From Ruminococcus sp. UBA7477 (lineage in GTDB: Bacteria; Bacillota; Clostridia; Oscillospirales; Ruminococcaceae): 16,300 bases of DNA. The first letter of the stretch is position 1, and each line of letters starts with the position of its first letter. The notes under the pieces were generated by a model that had not been told where the DNA came from, ran no database searches, and saw only the letters and a list, made by a program, of their open reading frames with translations. Both the position numbers and the translations under genes were made by a program. The DNA is taken from contig DLOT01000035.1 of the NCBI GenBank assembly GCA_002479715.1, positions 1 to 16,300 on the forward strand. Direction: 5' to 3'. Below, one piece after another: positions 1-6,953 of this stretch.

Positions 1-5
1 GCTGG

Positions 6-27
6 TGCAGCGTTACGCTGCATTTTT
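6..27 (+). terminator. Intrinsic terminator of an upstream gene
   Basis: A perfect 7-bp inverted repeat (arms 6-12 and 16-22, loop TTA) is followed by a run of T at 23-27. It sits just before the carB promoter, so it most likely ends transcription of a gene lying left of the window. No coding sequence for that gene is visible here. Confidence 0.7.
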
Positions 28-49
28 CTTCGGATTTTGTTTTTCACTA

Positions 50-78
50 TTGCTTTTCGTCATATTGTGTGTTATAAT
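50..78 (+). promoter_or_regulatory. carB promoter (sigma-A type, extended -10)
   Basis: A -35 box TTGCTT (50-55), a 17-bp spacer and a perfect -10 TATAAT (73-78) preceded by TG at 70-71 (extended -10). The predicted transcript start near 85 leaves a leader of about 115 nt before carB. With the terminator just upstream, this suggests carB is transcribed on its own rather than behind carA. Confidence 0.75.
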
Positions 79-200
79 AGATGAAGCGTATTTGGCGGGC
101 AAGGTGTCTTCGCCAAAAAAATTTTGCCAATTTGCCGGTACTGCTTATGTTTTACGGCATACGGGCGCTTTATCCCCTGAAATCAACGGAGGTAGAAACA

Positions 201-3200
201 ATGGAAAAACAACCGCAGAAGAAAGTTCTTATTATCGGCTCAGGTCCTATCATTATCGGACAAGCCTGCGAGTTCGACTATTCCGGAACTCAGGCCTGCA
301 AGGCGTTAAGAAAGCTTGGTCACAAGATCGTTCTTGTAAACTCAAACCCCGCAACAATCATGACCGATCCCGGTATTGCCGACATCACCTACATTGAGCC
401 GCTTAATGCCAAAAGGCTTGAGGAGATTATCGAAAAAGAGCGTCCTGACTGGCTTTTGCCAAACCTCGGAGGTCAAAGCGGTCTTAACCTCTGCTCGGAG
501 CTTGACAAGCTGGGAGTTCTGAAAAAATACGGCGTTAAGGTCATCGGCGTTCAGATCGATGCTATCGAGCGCGGCGAGGACAGAATAGAGTTCAAAAAGA
601 CCATGTCCTCTCTGGGCATAGATATGGCGCGCAGCGAAGTCGCCTACAGCGTTGACGACGCAGTTGCGATCGCCGAAAAGCTCGGTTATCCTGTTGTACT
701 GCGTCCTGCCTACACAATGGGCGGAACCGGCGGCGGACTGGTTTATAATGTTGACGAGCTTAAAACCGTATGCGCCAGAGGCTTGCAGGCTTCACTGGTA
801 GGGCAGGTACTTGTCGAGGAGTCTGTTCTCGGCTGGGAGGAGCTTGAACTTGAGGTTGTTCGCGACAAAACCGGAAAAATGATCACCGTCTGCTTTATTG
901 AGAACATCGACCCGCTCGGAGTCCACACCGGCGACAGCTTCTGCTCAGCGCCTATGCTAACCATTCCCGAGGACGTCCAGGAGGAGCTTCAGAGGCAGGC
1001 GTATGCTATCGTAGATAAGATCGAGGTTATCGGCGGAACAAACGTACAGTTTGCCCGCGACCCCGCAACAGGCAGGATCATAGTTATAGAGATCAACCCG
1101 AGGACCTCGCGTTCCTCTGCGCTTGCTTCAAAAGCGACCGGCTTCCCGATCGCTCTTGTTTCCGCAATGCTCGCAACCGGGCTTACCCTCTCCGATATCC
1201 CCTGCGGAAAACACGGAACTCTTGCCGACTATGTTCCCGGCGGAGATTATGTTGTTATCAAATTCGCCAGATGGGCGTTTGAGAAATTCAAGAATGCCGA
1301 GGATAAGCTTGGCACTCAGATGCGCGCAGTCGGCGAAGTCATGTCAATAGGCAAAACCTACAAAGAGGCGTTCCAGAAGGCGATCAGAAGCCTTGAGCGC
1401 GGAAGATACGGTCTTGGCTTTGCCAAGGACTTCCACGGCAAAACCAAAGAAGAGCTTATATCAATGCTCTATCAGCCGACCAGCGAAAGACAGTTCATCA
1501 TGTATGAGGCGCTTCGCAAGGGCGCAACGGTCGATGAGCTGTGGGAGCTGACCAGGATCAAAAAATATTTCATTGAGCAGATGAAAGAGCTTGTCGACGA
1601 GGAAAACTCTCTTATCGAAATGAAGGGAAAGCTTCCGCCGGTCGATGTTCTGAGGAAGGCAAAATGCGACGGCTTCTCAGACAAGTATCTTTCACAGATC
1701 CTCGGAGTCAGCGAAGAGTCTGTCCGCAATGCACGCAAGGACGCGGGTATTACCGAGGCGTGGCACTCAATCCATGTCAGCGGAACAAAGGACGCCTGCT
1801 ACTACTATTCCACCTACAACACCCCCGATACTTCAACCGTTTCTCAGGGCAAGCCTAAGATCCTTATTCTGGGAAGCGGTCCGAACAGGATTGGTCAGGG
1901 CATTGAGTTTGACTACTGCTGCGTTCATGCGGCAAATTCGCTCAGAAAGCTCGGTTTTGAAACCATTATGATAAACTGCAACCCCGAAACGGTTTCAACC
2001 GACTACGACACCTCTGACAAGCTTTACTTTGAGCCGCTTACCCTTGAGGATGTTCTGAGCATTTATGAAAAAGAAAAGCCTGTAGGCGTTATCGCCCAGT
2101 TCGGCGGTCAGACACCGCTCAATCTGGCGGCAGACCTCAAAAAGTACGGAGTCAACATTCTCGGAACGACCCCTGAAACCATTGATCTGGCTGAGGACAG
2201 AGATCTGTTCCGCGAAATGATGAACAAGCTCGATATCCCGATGCCCGAATCAGGCATGGCGGTAACAGTTGAGGAAGCTCTTGAGATCGCCGACAGAATA
2301 GGCTACCCGGTCATGGTCCGTCCGTCGTATGTTTTGGGCGGACGCGGCATGGAGGTTGTCCGCGAGCCGGAGAGCCTCAGGATCTACATGGCGGCCGCAG
2401 TAGGCGTTACACCCGACAGGCCGATACTCATCGACCGATTTTTGCATAACGCTACCGAGTGCGAGGCAGACGCTATCAGCGACGGCGAAGATGTTTTCGT
2501 GCCGGCAGTTATGGAACACATCGAGCTTGCTGGTATCCATTCGGGCGACTCGGCCTGCATTCTCCCCTCACTGAACATAAGCCCCGAGAATGTCGCCGTT
2601 ATCAAGGAATACACCAAAAAGATCGCCAAGGAAATGAATGTTCGCGGTCTTATGAATATGCAGTATGCGATCGAGGACGGAAAGGTTTTCGTTCTTGAAG
2701 CTAATCCGAGAGCTTCGAGAACCGTTCCGCTGGTTTCAAAGGTCTGCAACATTCAGATGGTTTCTCTCGCAACCGAAATAATCACATCGGAGTTCACACA
2801 CAGACCGTCACCTGTGCCGTCGCTCAAGGAAAAGAAGTTTAAGCACTACGGCGTCAAGGAAGCCGTTTTCCCATTCAATATGTTCCCGGAGGTAGACCCT
2901 CTTCTCGGCCCTGAAATGCGCTCAACAGGCGAGGTACTGGGAATATCGTCAAACTTCGGCGAGGCATATTATAAGGCTCAGGAGGCCACACAGTCGATCA
3001 TCAAGACTTCGGGAACGGTACTGATAAGTGTCAGCGACAGAGATAAATTTGAGCTTGAGAAGGTCGCGAAGGGCTTCAACGAATGCGGTTTCAAGATCGT
3101 GGCGACACCCGGAACCGCAAAATATATCAAAAACTGCGGCATTGATTGCGAATCGGTCGCCAAGCTCGGCGAGGGCAGACCTAACATTCTTGACCTTATC

Positions 3201-3422
3201 ACCAACGGCAGTGTTGACATAATAATCAACACGCCTGATGACAAGAAGGGCGCGCGTGATGACAGCTATATAAGAAAGAACGCTATCAGAAGCCGTGTGT
3301 TCTATGTTACGACTATGGCCGCCGCAAAAGCGGTTATCGAAGGAATTAAAGCGGTTACCAAAGAATCGCCCGACCACATAAAGTCGCTTCAGGAATACCA
3401 CAACGAGATAACAGAAGCTTAA
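201..3422 (+). CDS. carB: Carbamoyl-phosphate synthase large subunit
   Basis: CarB (1073 aa, the usual length) makes carbamoyl phosphate from bicarbonate, two ATP and ammonia passed from the glutaminase subunit CarA, feeding pyrimidine and arginine synthesis in the cytoplasm. Both homologous halves are present. Each opens with a GSGP-x-x-IGQ-x-x-EFDY motif (near residues 12 and 557). Each has an ATP-grasp glycine loop: RPAYTMGGTGGG near 169 and RPSYVLGGRGME near 706. The C-terminal MGS-like allosteric domain starts near residue 935 (SGTVLISVSDRDKFE). The ATG at 201 is chosen because GGAGGT lies at 188-193, 7 nt upstream, and because family similarity starts directly after it; the frame is open further upstream but has no family match there. 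CarA is not in the window. Downstream is a strong terminator and the convergent spmB. Confidence 0.98.
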   Translation: MEKQPQKKVLIIGSGPIIIGQACEFDYSGTQACKALRKLGHKIVLVNSNPATIMTDPGIADITYIEPLNAKRLEEIIEKERPDWLLPNLGGQSGLNLCSELDKLGVLKKYGVKVIGVQIDAIERGEDRIEFKKTMSSLGIDMARSEVAYSVDDAVAIAEKLGYPVVLRPAYTMGGTGGGLVYNVDELKTVCARGLQASLVGQVLVEESVLGWEELELEVVRDKTGKMITVCFIENIDPLGVHTGDSFCSAPMLTIPEDVQEELQRQAYAIVDKIEVIGGTNVQFARDPATGRIIVIEINPRTSRSSALASKATGFPIALVSAMLATGLTLSDIPCGKHGTLADYVPGGDYVVIKFARWAFEKFKNAEDKLGTQMRAVGEVMSIGKTYKEAFQKAIRSLERGRYGLGFAKDFHGKTKEELISMLYQPTSERQFIMYEALRKGATVDELWELTRIKKYFIEQMKELVDEENSLIEMKGKLPPVDVLRKAKCDGFSDKYLSQILGVSEESVRNARKDAGITEAWHSIHVSGTKDACYYYSTYNTPDTSTVSQGKPKILILGSGPNRIGQGIEFDYCCVHAANSLRKLGFETIMINCNPETVSTDYDTSDKLYFEPLTLEDVLSIYEKEKPVGVIAQFGGQTPLNLAADLKKYGVNILGTTPETIDLAEDRDLFREMMNKLDIPMPESGMAVTVEEALEIADRIGYPVMVRPSYVLGGRGMEVVREPESLRIYMAAAVGVTPDRPILIDRFLHNATECEADAISDGEDVFVPAVMEHIELAGIHSGDSACILPSLNISPENVAVIKEYTKKIAKEMNVRGLMNMQYAIEDGKVFVLEANPRASRTVPLVSKVCNIQMVSLATEIITSEFTHRPSPVPSLKEKKFKHYGVKEAVFPFNMFPEVDPLLGPEMRSTGEVLGISSNFGEAYYKAQEATQSIIKTSGTVLISVSDRDKFELEKVAKGFNECGFKIVATPGTAKYIKNCGIDCESVAKLGEGRPNILDLITNGSVDIIINTPDDKKGARDDSYIRKNAIRSRVFYVTTMAAAKAVIEGIKAVTKESPDHIKSLQEYHNEITEA

Positions 3423-3429
3423 TGTAATA

Positions 3430-3470
3430 CAAGGCTCGGACAGATAAAACTGTTCGAGCCTTGTTGTTTA
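3430..3470 (+). terminator. carB terminator
   Basis: A 14-bp stem with one G-T wobble (arms 3430-3443 and 3450-3463, 6-nt loop) is followed by a T-rich stretch at 3464-3470. It starts 8 nt after the carB stop. The convergent spmB ends at 3468, so the hairpin may also work on the other strand, although the T tract there is weaker. Confidence 0.85.
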
Positions 3471-3983
3471 CAAAAACAGCCTGACTGCCGCGCATGAGAT
3501 TATAAACCCTGTGATATCGGCGGCAACTGCACAGACAAGCGTGTGCCTTATGTTTTTGACCTTAGCCGCGCCATAGTAGACTGCAACGGTATAAAAGGTC
3601 GTTTCTGTGCTGCCCATTATAACACTCGCTACCCTTCCGGCAAAGCTGTCGGGAGAACAATCGGTTATAATGCTTTCATACATAGCCAACGCTCCGCTGC
3701 CCGACAGCGGACGCAAAAGCGTCAACGGAAGGCACTCAGGAGGAAATCCCAAGACATCGGCAGCAGGGGCCAGCAGACCGGTCAATAACGAAACCGATCC
3801 CGAGGAAGTCAGCATACCGATACAGGTCATAAGAATGATAAGAGCCGGAAGAATATCAAAGCTAACCTTGATGTTTTCTAACGCGCCTGCCAAAAACTCC
3901 TCAAATATATCGACCTTCTTATACCACCCGTATGCAAAAATAAAGGCCACGACCGCCGGTATCACCGCCGATGTCAGTTTCAC
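3468..3983 (-). CDS. spmB: Spore maturation protein B (nucleoside-recognition domain membrane protein)
   Basis: A 171-aa integral membrane protein of the SpmB family, which together with SpmA is needed for full dehydration of the spore core in Bacillus. Hydrophobic segments lie near residues 5-20, 44-72 and 147-170. Family motifs visible are RPLSGSGA (91-98) and MGSTETTFYTVA (123-134), followed by the VKNIRHTL loop. The start is a GTG at 3983 overlapping the spmA stop by 4 nt (GTGA), with a purine-rich GGGGAGAGG just upstream. This is classic translational coupling with spmA. The biochemical activity of the pair is not established; the nucleoside-recognition (Gate) domain hints at transport. 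The identification is confident from family similarity. Confidence 0.93.
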   Translation of the reverse strand: MKLTSAVIPAVVAFIFAYGWYKKVDIFEEFLAGALENIKVSFDILPALIILMTCIGMLTSSGSVSLLTGLLAPAADVLGFPPECLPLTLLRPLSGSGALAMYESIITDCSPDSFAGRVASVIMGSTETTFYTVAVYYGAAKVKNIRHTLVCAVAADITGFIISCAAVRLFL

Positions 3984-4537
3984 AGCCCTCTCCCCTTTCC
4001 GACAAACAATCTGTCAAGAAGAAAAACAAGCGTCAGACCGACAGTAAGCGCGCAGGCCGCCGAAACAAGACAGGCGGGCAGTATTTCCATCGGAGCCATG
4101 CTGCCGTGGGATGCGCGCAGAGTTGCAACGGTGGTCGGTATGAGCTGGATAGAGGCTGTATTTATCACTACAAAGGCGACCATGCTTCTTGTAGCTGTTC
4201 CCTTGGAACTCTGCTCCTTAGAAAGCTCACATATCGCCTTTATGCCAAGAGGTGTTGCCGCATTGCCCAAGCCCATGAGGTTTGCGGTTATATTCATGAC
4301 TATTGCCCCGAACGCCTCGCCGTTTTCGTCTACACCGACAAACAGACGTTTAAGAAGCGGACGGAATATTTGAGCGATCTTTGCCACCAATCCGCTCTTT
4401 TCGGCAACACGCAGAACTCCTCCCCAAAACGCCATGGAACCCAACAGCTTGAAGGACAGACCGACTGCCTTCTCCGGAGCAGACAATATTTCATTATTCA
4501 GATCAATTATACTGCTTGTCAAAAACGCGAAAATCAA
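3980..4537 (-). CDS. spmA: Spore maturation protein A
   Basis: First gene of the spmA-spmB pair and partner of SpmB in spore core dehydration; a polytopic membrane protein. The hallmark MGLGNAATPLGIKA sequence is at residues 88-101, followed by SRSMVAFVVINTA-like and IPTTV segments. From the TTG at 4537 the product is 185 aa and lacks most of the first membrane helix of SpmA relatives. There is no Shine-Dalgarno near this TTG. A strong site, GGGAGGGAG, lies at 4588-4580, and 8 nt after its GGAGGG core comes an in-frame ATA at 4573. Translation from there adds 12 residues (KHLIFISAVVS after the start), restores the first helix, and gives 197 aa, close to the usual length. No in-frame ATG or GTG occurs before the upstream stop at 4636-4634. 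The listed coordinates are the conservative ones; I think 4573 is the real start. Confidence 0.93.
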   Translation of the reverse strand: MIFAFLTSSIIDLNNEILSAPEKAVGLSFKLLGSMAFWGGVLRVAEKSGLVAKIAQIFRPLLKRLFVGVDENGEAFGAIVMNITANLMGLGNAATPLGIKAICELSKEQSSKGTATRSMVAFVVINTASIQLIPTTVATLRASHGSMAPMEILPACLVSAACALTVGLTLVFLLDRLFVGKGRGL

Positions 4538-4579
4538 CGAAACTACGGCGGATATAAAAATTAAATGTTTTATTTTATA

Positions 4580-4588
4580 CTCCCTCCC
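4580..4588 (-). promoter_or_regulatory. Ribosome binding site of spmA
   Basis: GGGAGGGAG on the - strand is the only good Shine-Dalgarno upstream of spmA. It is spaced 8 nt from an in-frame ATA codon (4573-4571) and 44 nt from the first canonical start codon (TTG, 4537). It therefore bears on the choice of start. Confidence 0.7.
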
Positions 4589-4719
4589 AAAAAATATCCA
4601 CTGGAAAACCGCTTCGACAGCACGCCAAGTCTTTTACATATATTTCCAATTTTTGTGTGCGAAATCGACAAAAAAAGACGTTGAGTTTTGTTTAGTATAA
4701 CAAAAAAACATCGAAAATA

Positions 4720-4748
4720 TTGACATTTTCCTATATACAAGGTAGAAT
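4720..4748 (+). promoter_or_regulatory. abrB promoter (sigma-A, near consensus)
   Basis: TTGACA at 4720-4725, a 17-bp spacer, and TAGAAT at 4743-4748. The expected start is near 4755, giving a leader of about 50 nt. A short dyad, TATGG-ATAG-CCATA (4754-4767), sits at the predicted transcript start and could be an operator, since AbrB-type proteins often control their own genes. That role is inference. Confidence 0.85.
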
Positions 4749-4805
4749 GAAAATATGGATAGCCATACTAAATTTATAAAAACAGAAACGTTGTAGGAGG
4801 AAATT

Positions 4806-5060
4806 ATGAAAGCTACAGGCATCACCCGTCAGATTGACGGACTTGGAAGAATCGTTCTTCCGAAGGAATTGAGAAAATCTTTTGAGATCAATACTAATGA
4901 TGCTCTTGAGATTTACACCGAGGATGACAAGATCATTCTCCGCAAGCTTCAGAGAACTTGTGTTTTCTGCGGAAGCAACGAGAACACAGATGAGTTCATC
5001 GGAAAAGCAATTTGCGATAGGTGCATGAAGAAACTCATTCAGTACAACAACATTAAGTAA
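4806..5060 (+). CDS. abrB: AbrB-family transition-state regulator with C-terminal zinc-ribbon-like motif
   Basis: An 84-aa DNA-binding regulator. Residues 3-47 form the swapped-hairpin AbrB/MazE fold with the signature GLGRIVLPKELR (12-23) and DALEIYTEDDKIIL. The C-terminal part carries two Cys pairs, C52-x-x-C55 and C70-x-x-C73, as in many clostridial AbrB proteins, likely a small zinc-binding or dimerisation element. AGGAGG (4795-4800) is 5 nt before the ATG. It is transcribed alone, divergently from the sporulation pair spmA-spmB, from a near-consensus promoter and is closed by its own hairpin. AbrB proteins repress post-exponential and sporulation genes during growth, so control of spmA is conceivable but not shown. 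The symbol is a family-level assignment. Confidence 0.92.
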   Translation: MKATGITRQIDGLGRIVLPKELRKSFEINTNDALEIYTEDDKIILRKLQRTCVFCGSNENTDEFIGKAICDRCMKKLIQYNNIK

Positions 5061-5066
5061 AGAATG

Positions 5067-5100
5067 AAGCAGCCTGATTTTTATCCGGCTGCTTTATTTT
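5067..5100 (+). terminator. abrB terminator
   Basis: An 8-bp perfect stem AAGCAGCC/GGCTGCTT (5067-5074 and 5087-5094) with a 12-nt loop, followed by TATTTTAT. It begins 6 nt after the abrB stop codon. Confidence 0.85.
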
Positions 5101-5112
5101 ATGCACATTTTC

Positions 5113-5170
5113 TCACAAAAAGAACAAGCCCGCAAGCAGTCGCCTAAGGCAGACCGTTTACGGACTTGTT
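5113..5170 (-). terminator. spoVS terminator
   Basis: Read on the - strand, AACAAGTCCG (5170-5161) pairs with CGGGCTTGTT (5132-5123) as a 10-bp stem with one wobble, followed by CTTTTT. The 28-nt loop holds smaller hairpins such as GCCTTAGGC. It lies 15 nt past the spoVS stop. Confidence 0.7.
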
Positions 5171-5184
5171 TTATTCTTGTTCTG

Positions 5185-5445
5185 TCATCTTTTCTGGCAG
5201 ATCAGCCTGATCGCAGTTCTCTCCTGTCCGTCGATCTCAACGCTTCCGAATGCCGGGATACAGATCATATCTATTCCGAGCGGAGCCAGATAGCCGCGCG
5301 CTATTGCAGCAGCCTTTATCGCCTGATTGGCCGCACCGGCACCGACTGCCTGAACCTCGACCTCATCATAGTCCTTGATAACGCCAGAAATCGCACCGGC
5401 GACAGAATTAGGCACTGAACGAGAAGAAACTTTCAGTATTTCCAT
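5185..5445 (-). CDS. spoVS: Stage V sporulation protein S
   Basis: An 86-aa SpoVS, a small Alba-like protein implicated in the block to septation and in stage V of sporulation in Bacillus, and also conserved in some non-spore-formers. The family pattern is nearly complete: MEILKVS, then PNSVAGAISGV (12-22), EVEVQAVGAGAANQAIKA (28-45), IARGYLAPLG and ICIPAFG, ending in IDGQERTAIRLI. The start ATG at 5445 has GGAG 10 nt upstream. The gene follows ymdB after 141 bp but has its own promoter and its own terminator, so it is probably an independent unit. The molecular role, presumably nucleic-acid binding, is unproven. Confidence 0.95.
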   Translation of the reverse strand: MEILKVSSRSVPNSVAGAISGVIKDYDEVEVQAVGAGAANQAIKAAAIARGYLAPLGIDMICIPAFGSVEIDGQERTAIRLICQKR

Positions 5446-5534
5446 AAGTCAATAACTCCAATCCGCCTTGCGGCTAAGCAATATTACCTATCTCAGACGA
5501 TCCGATCAGGATAGGCATGATAAACCACAGCTTC

Positions 5535-5563
5535 ATAATAAAGCATTTGCGCGGTATTTTCAA
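5535..5563 (-). promoter_or_regulatory. spoVS promoter (sigma-A type)
   Basis: On the - strand, TTGAAA (5563-5558), a 17-bp spacer and TATTAT (5540-5535), with a predicted start near 5528 and a leader of about 83 nt. The leader contains the inverted repeat CCTATC...GATAGG. I saw no sigma-H-like box here, although spoVS of Bacillus is sigma-H dependent. Confidence 0.65.
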
Positions 5564-5586
5564 GAGCTTTAAATAGAATTTGTTAC

Positions 5587-6354
5587 TTATCTCCAAATAA
5601 TGCGCTCGATTTTGTGCGCTATGCCTATCTTTTCATCGAAGTCTATGACTACAGCGTTGATAAAGCAGGGATTGCGGCTTTCCTCAAATCTTACCGGATA
5701 GTGAAACCGTAGCTTGTCGATAGCGCAGCGGCTCTCGACGCCCAGCACAGAAAGCTCAGGACCTGTCATCCCTATGTCAGTAATATATGCCGTATGCCCG
5801 GAAAGGATAGTTTCGTCGGCAGTCTGAACGTGTGTGTGCGTACCGACGACGCCCGTAACTCTGCCTGCTAAGTACTGCCCGAGCGCCTTTTTTTCGGCTG
5901 TAGCCTCAGCATGAAAATCTATGAATATATTAGGCGTATCAAGCATCGGAATAATGCTGTCGATCACGGTGAAGGGGTTGTCAAGCGGCTCAAGGCCAAC
6001 GACCCCTTGCAGATTGACTACAGCGACCTTGCAGGAGCCGTAATCCAGAATGGTAAAGCCATGCCCTACCACCCCCTCGGGATAGTTTGCCGGGCGCAGC
6101 AATGTTTCGTGACAGTCAAAGGCATGAGTGAACTCACGGCGCTTAAAGCAATGGTTGCCTGTTGTAACAACATCGGCACCAATGCTGTAAAGAATTTCAA
6201 GCGAGCTTTTGGTTATTCCGTTGCCGGCAGCTGAATTTTCGCCGTTAACAACCGTTATATCGACACAATATTGCTTTTTTATCTTATATATATTATCTGC
6301 CAAAAAGTCGCAGCCCGACCTCCCGACAACATCGCCGATCAGCATTATTCTCAT
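5587..6354 (-). CDS. ymdB: YmdB-family metallophosphoesterase (TIGR00282; 2',3'-cyclic-nucleotide phosphodiesterase type)
   Basis: A 255-aa cytoplasmic dinuclear-metal phosphoesterase. Ligand motifs appear in order: D8 in IGDVVG, E39-N40 in VVNGEN, N67-H68 in TTGNH, H148 in DFHAEAT, and H173/H175 in GTHTHVQTAD, with ITDIGMTGP after them. In Bacillus YmdB hydrolyses 2',3'-cyclic nucleotides and affects biofilm and motility decisions. All expected metal ligands are present, so it should be active. The segment after GNH reads CFKRRE, where most relatives I know have IWDKKE. Start: ATG 6354 with GGAGGGG 7 nt upstream. It lies downstream of the oxidoreductase gamma gene, separated by a 68-bp gap holding a hairpin. 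In many Firmicutes ymdB neighbours spoVS, as here. Confidence 0.93.
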   Translation of the reverse strand: MRIMLIGDVVGRSGCDFLADNIYKIKKQYCVDITVVNGENSAAGNGITKSSLEILYSIGADVVTTGNHCFKRREFTHAFDCHETLLRPANYPEGVVGHGFTILDYGSCKVAVVNLQGVVGLEPLDNPFTVIDSIIPMLDTPNIFIDFHAEATAEKKALGQYLAGRVTGVVGTHTHVQTADETILSGHTAYITDIGMTGPELSVLGVESRCAIDKLRFHYPVRFEESRNPCFINAVVIDFDEKIGIAHKIERIIWR

Positions 6355-6370
6355 GATATTTCCCCCTCCG

Positions 6371-6420
6371 AAAATACAAAAGGACTACTCTATGTATTAT
6401 AAAGAAGTCCTTTGTTTTTT
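6371..6420 (-). terminator. Hairpin between oxidoreductase gamma subunit and ymdB
   Basis: An 8-bp perfect stem, AAAGGACT (6379-6386) with AGTCCTTT (6406-6413), and a 19-nt loop. T-rich sequence flanks it on both strands: TGTATTTT after the - strand hairpin, and a run of T after the + strand one. It probably ends the oxidoreductase operon. The loop contains TATAAT on the - strand (6401-6396), a possible -10 for ymdB, but I see no convincing -35. Confidence 0.55.
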
Positions 6421-6422
6421 TA

Positions 6423-6953
6423 TTACTGCGCTCTGCCTATGCCGATAGCCTTAAGATTGTTCTCGATAAGCCAAGCTTTTGTTGCGGGAACGATCTTCTC
6501 AAGCGCTTTGCGAACGGTTTCGTCATTGAACATACCCGTTTCCTGCAAAACCTTTCCGAGCAGAATAATGTTTGCGCCCTTAGGCAGATCGTTCTCGGTT
6601 TCAAGCTGTGTAGCGGGAACATAATAACAATCAATGTCGGTCCTATCCGACTTTGTTTCAACGAGGGTTGAATCGACAAATGCCTTGCCGCCTGCTTTTA
6701 CCTTACCGATAAACTTATCGAATGAAGGCTGGTTGAGTGCAACAAAAACATTCGGCTCGGTTACAAGAGGAGAACCGATAGGCTCATTTGAAATGCAGAC
6801 CGAGCAGTTGCAGGTGCCGCCGCGCATTTCAGGACCGTAAGACGGAAGCCATGATATCTCCTTATTCTCCATAAGCGCGCAGTATGCAAGCAGCTTTCCC
6901 GCAAACAGAACGCCTTGTCCGCCAAATCCCGCAAGCAAAATATTATAATTCAT
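6423..6953 (-). CDS. 2-oxoacid:ferredoxin oxidoreductase, gamma subunit
   Basis: A 176-aa gamma subunit (POR/KOR/VOR gamma domain). It shows the GFGGQGVLFAGKLL motif (9-22) and the conserved SYGPEMRGGT segment (38-47) with CNCSV behind it. The subunit helps bind coenzyme A and completes the active complex with the alpha, beta and ferredoxin-like subunits encoded upstream. It is the last gene of the run. Its ATG overlaps the beta-subunit stop by one base (TGATG), and GGGAGG lies 9 nt upstream inside the beta gene, indicating coupled translation. Substrate class cannot be read from this subunit; the alpha subunit suggests branched-chain 2-oxoacids. A symbol such as vorC or korC would be a guess. 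Confidence 0.93.
   Translation of the reverse strand: MNYNILLAGFGGQGVLFAGKLLAYCALMENKEISWLPSYGPEMRGGTCNCSVCISNEPIGSPLVTEPNVFVALNQPSFDKFIGKVKAGGKAFVDSTLVETKSDRTDIDCYYVPATQLETENDLPKGANIILLGKVLQETGMFNDETVRKALEKIVPATKAWLIENNLKAIGIGRAQ

Noticed and set aside
81..200. Longer carB starting at 81
   Set aside because: The extra 40 residues match nothing in CarB, the ATG at 81 overlaps the promoter start region and has no Shine-Dalgarno, while the ATG at 201 has GGAGGT.
2949..3401. 150-aa open frame antisense to the carB 3' end
   Set aside because: Lies wholly inside the MGS-like domain of carB; shadow frame.
3971..4564. 197-aa open frame on the + strand opposite spmA
   Set aside because: The translation is rich in Arg, His, Cys and Gln with no domain pattern, while the - strand gives a clear SpmA.
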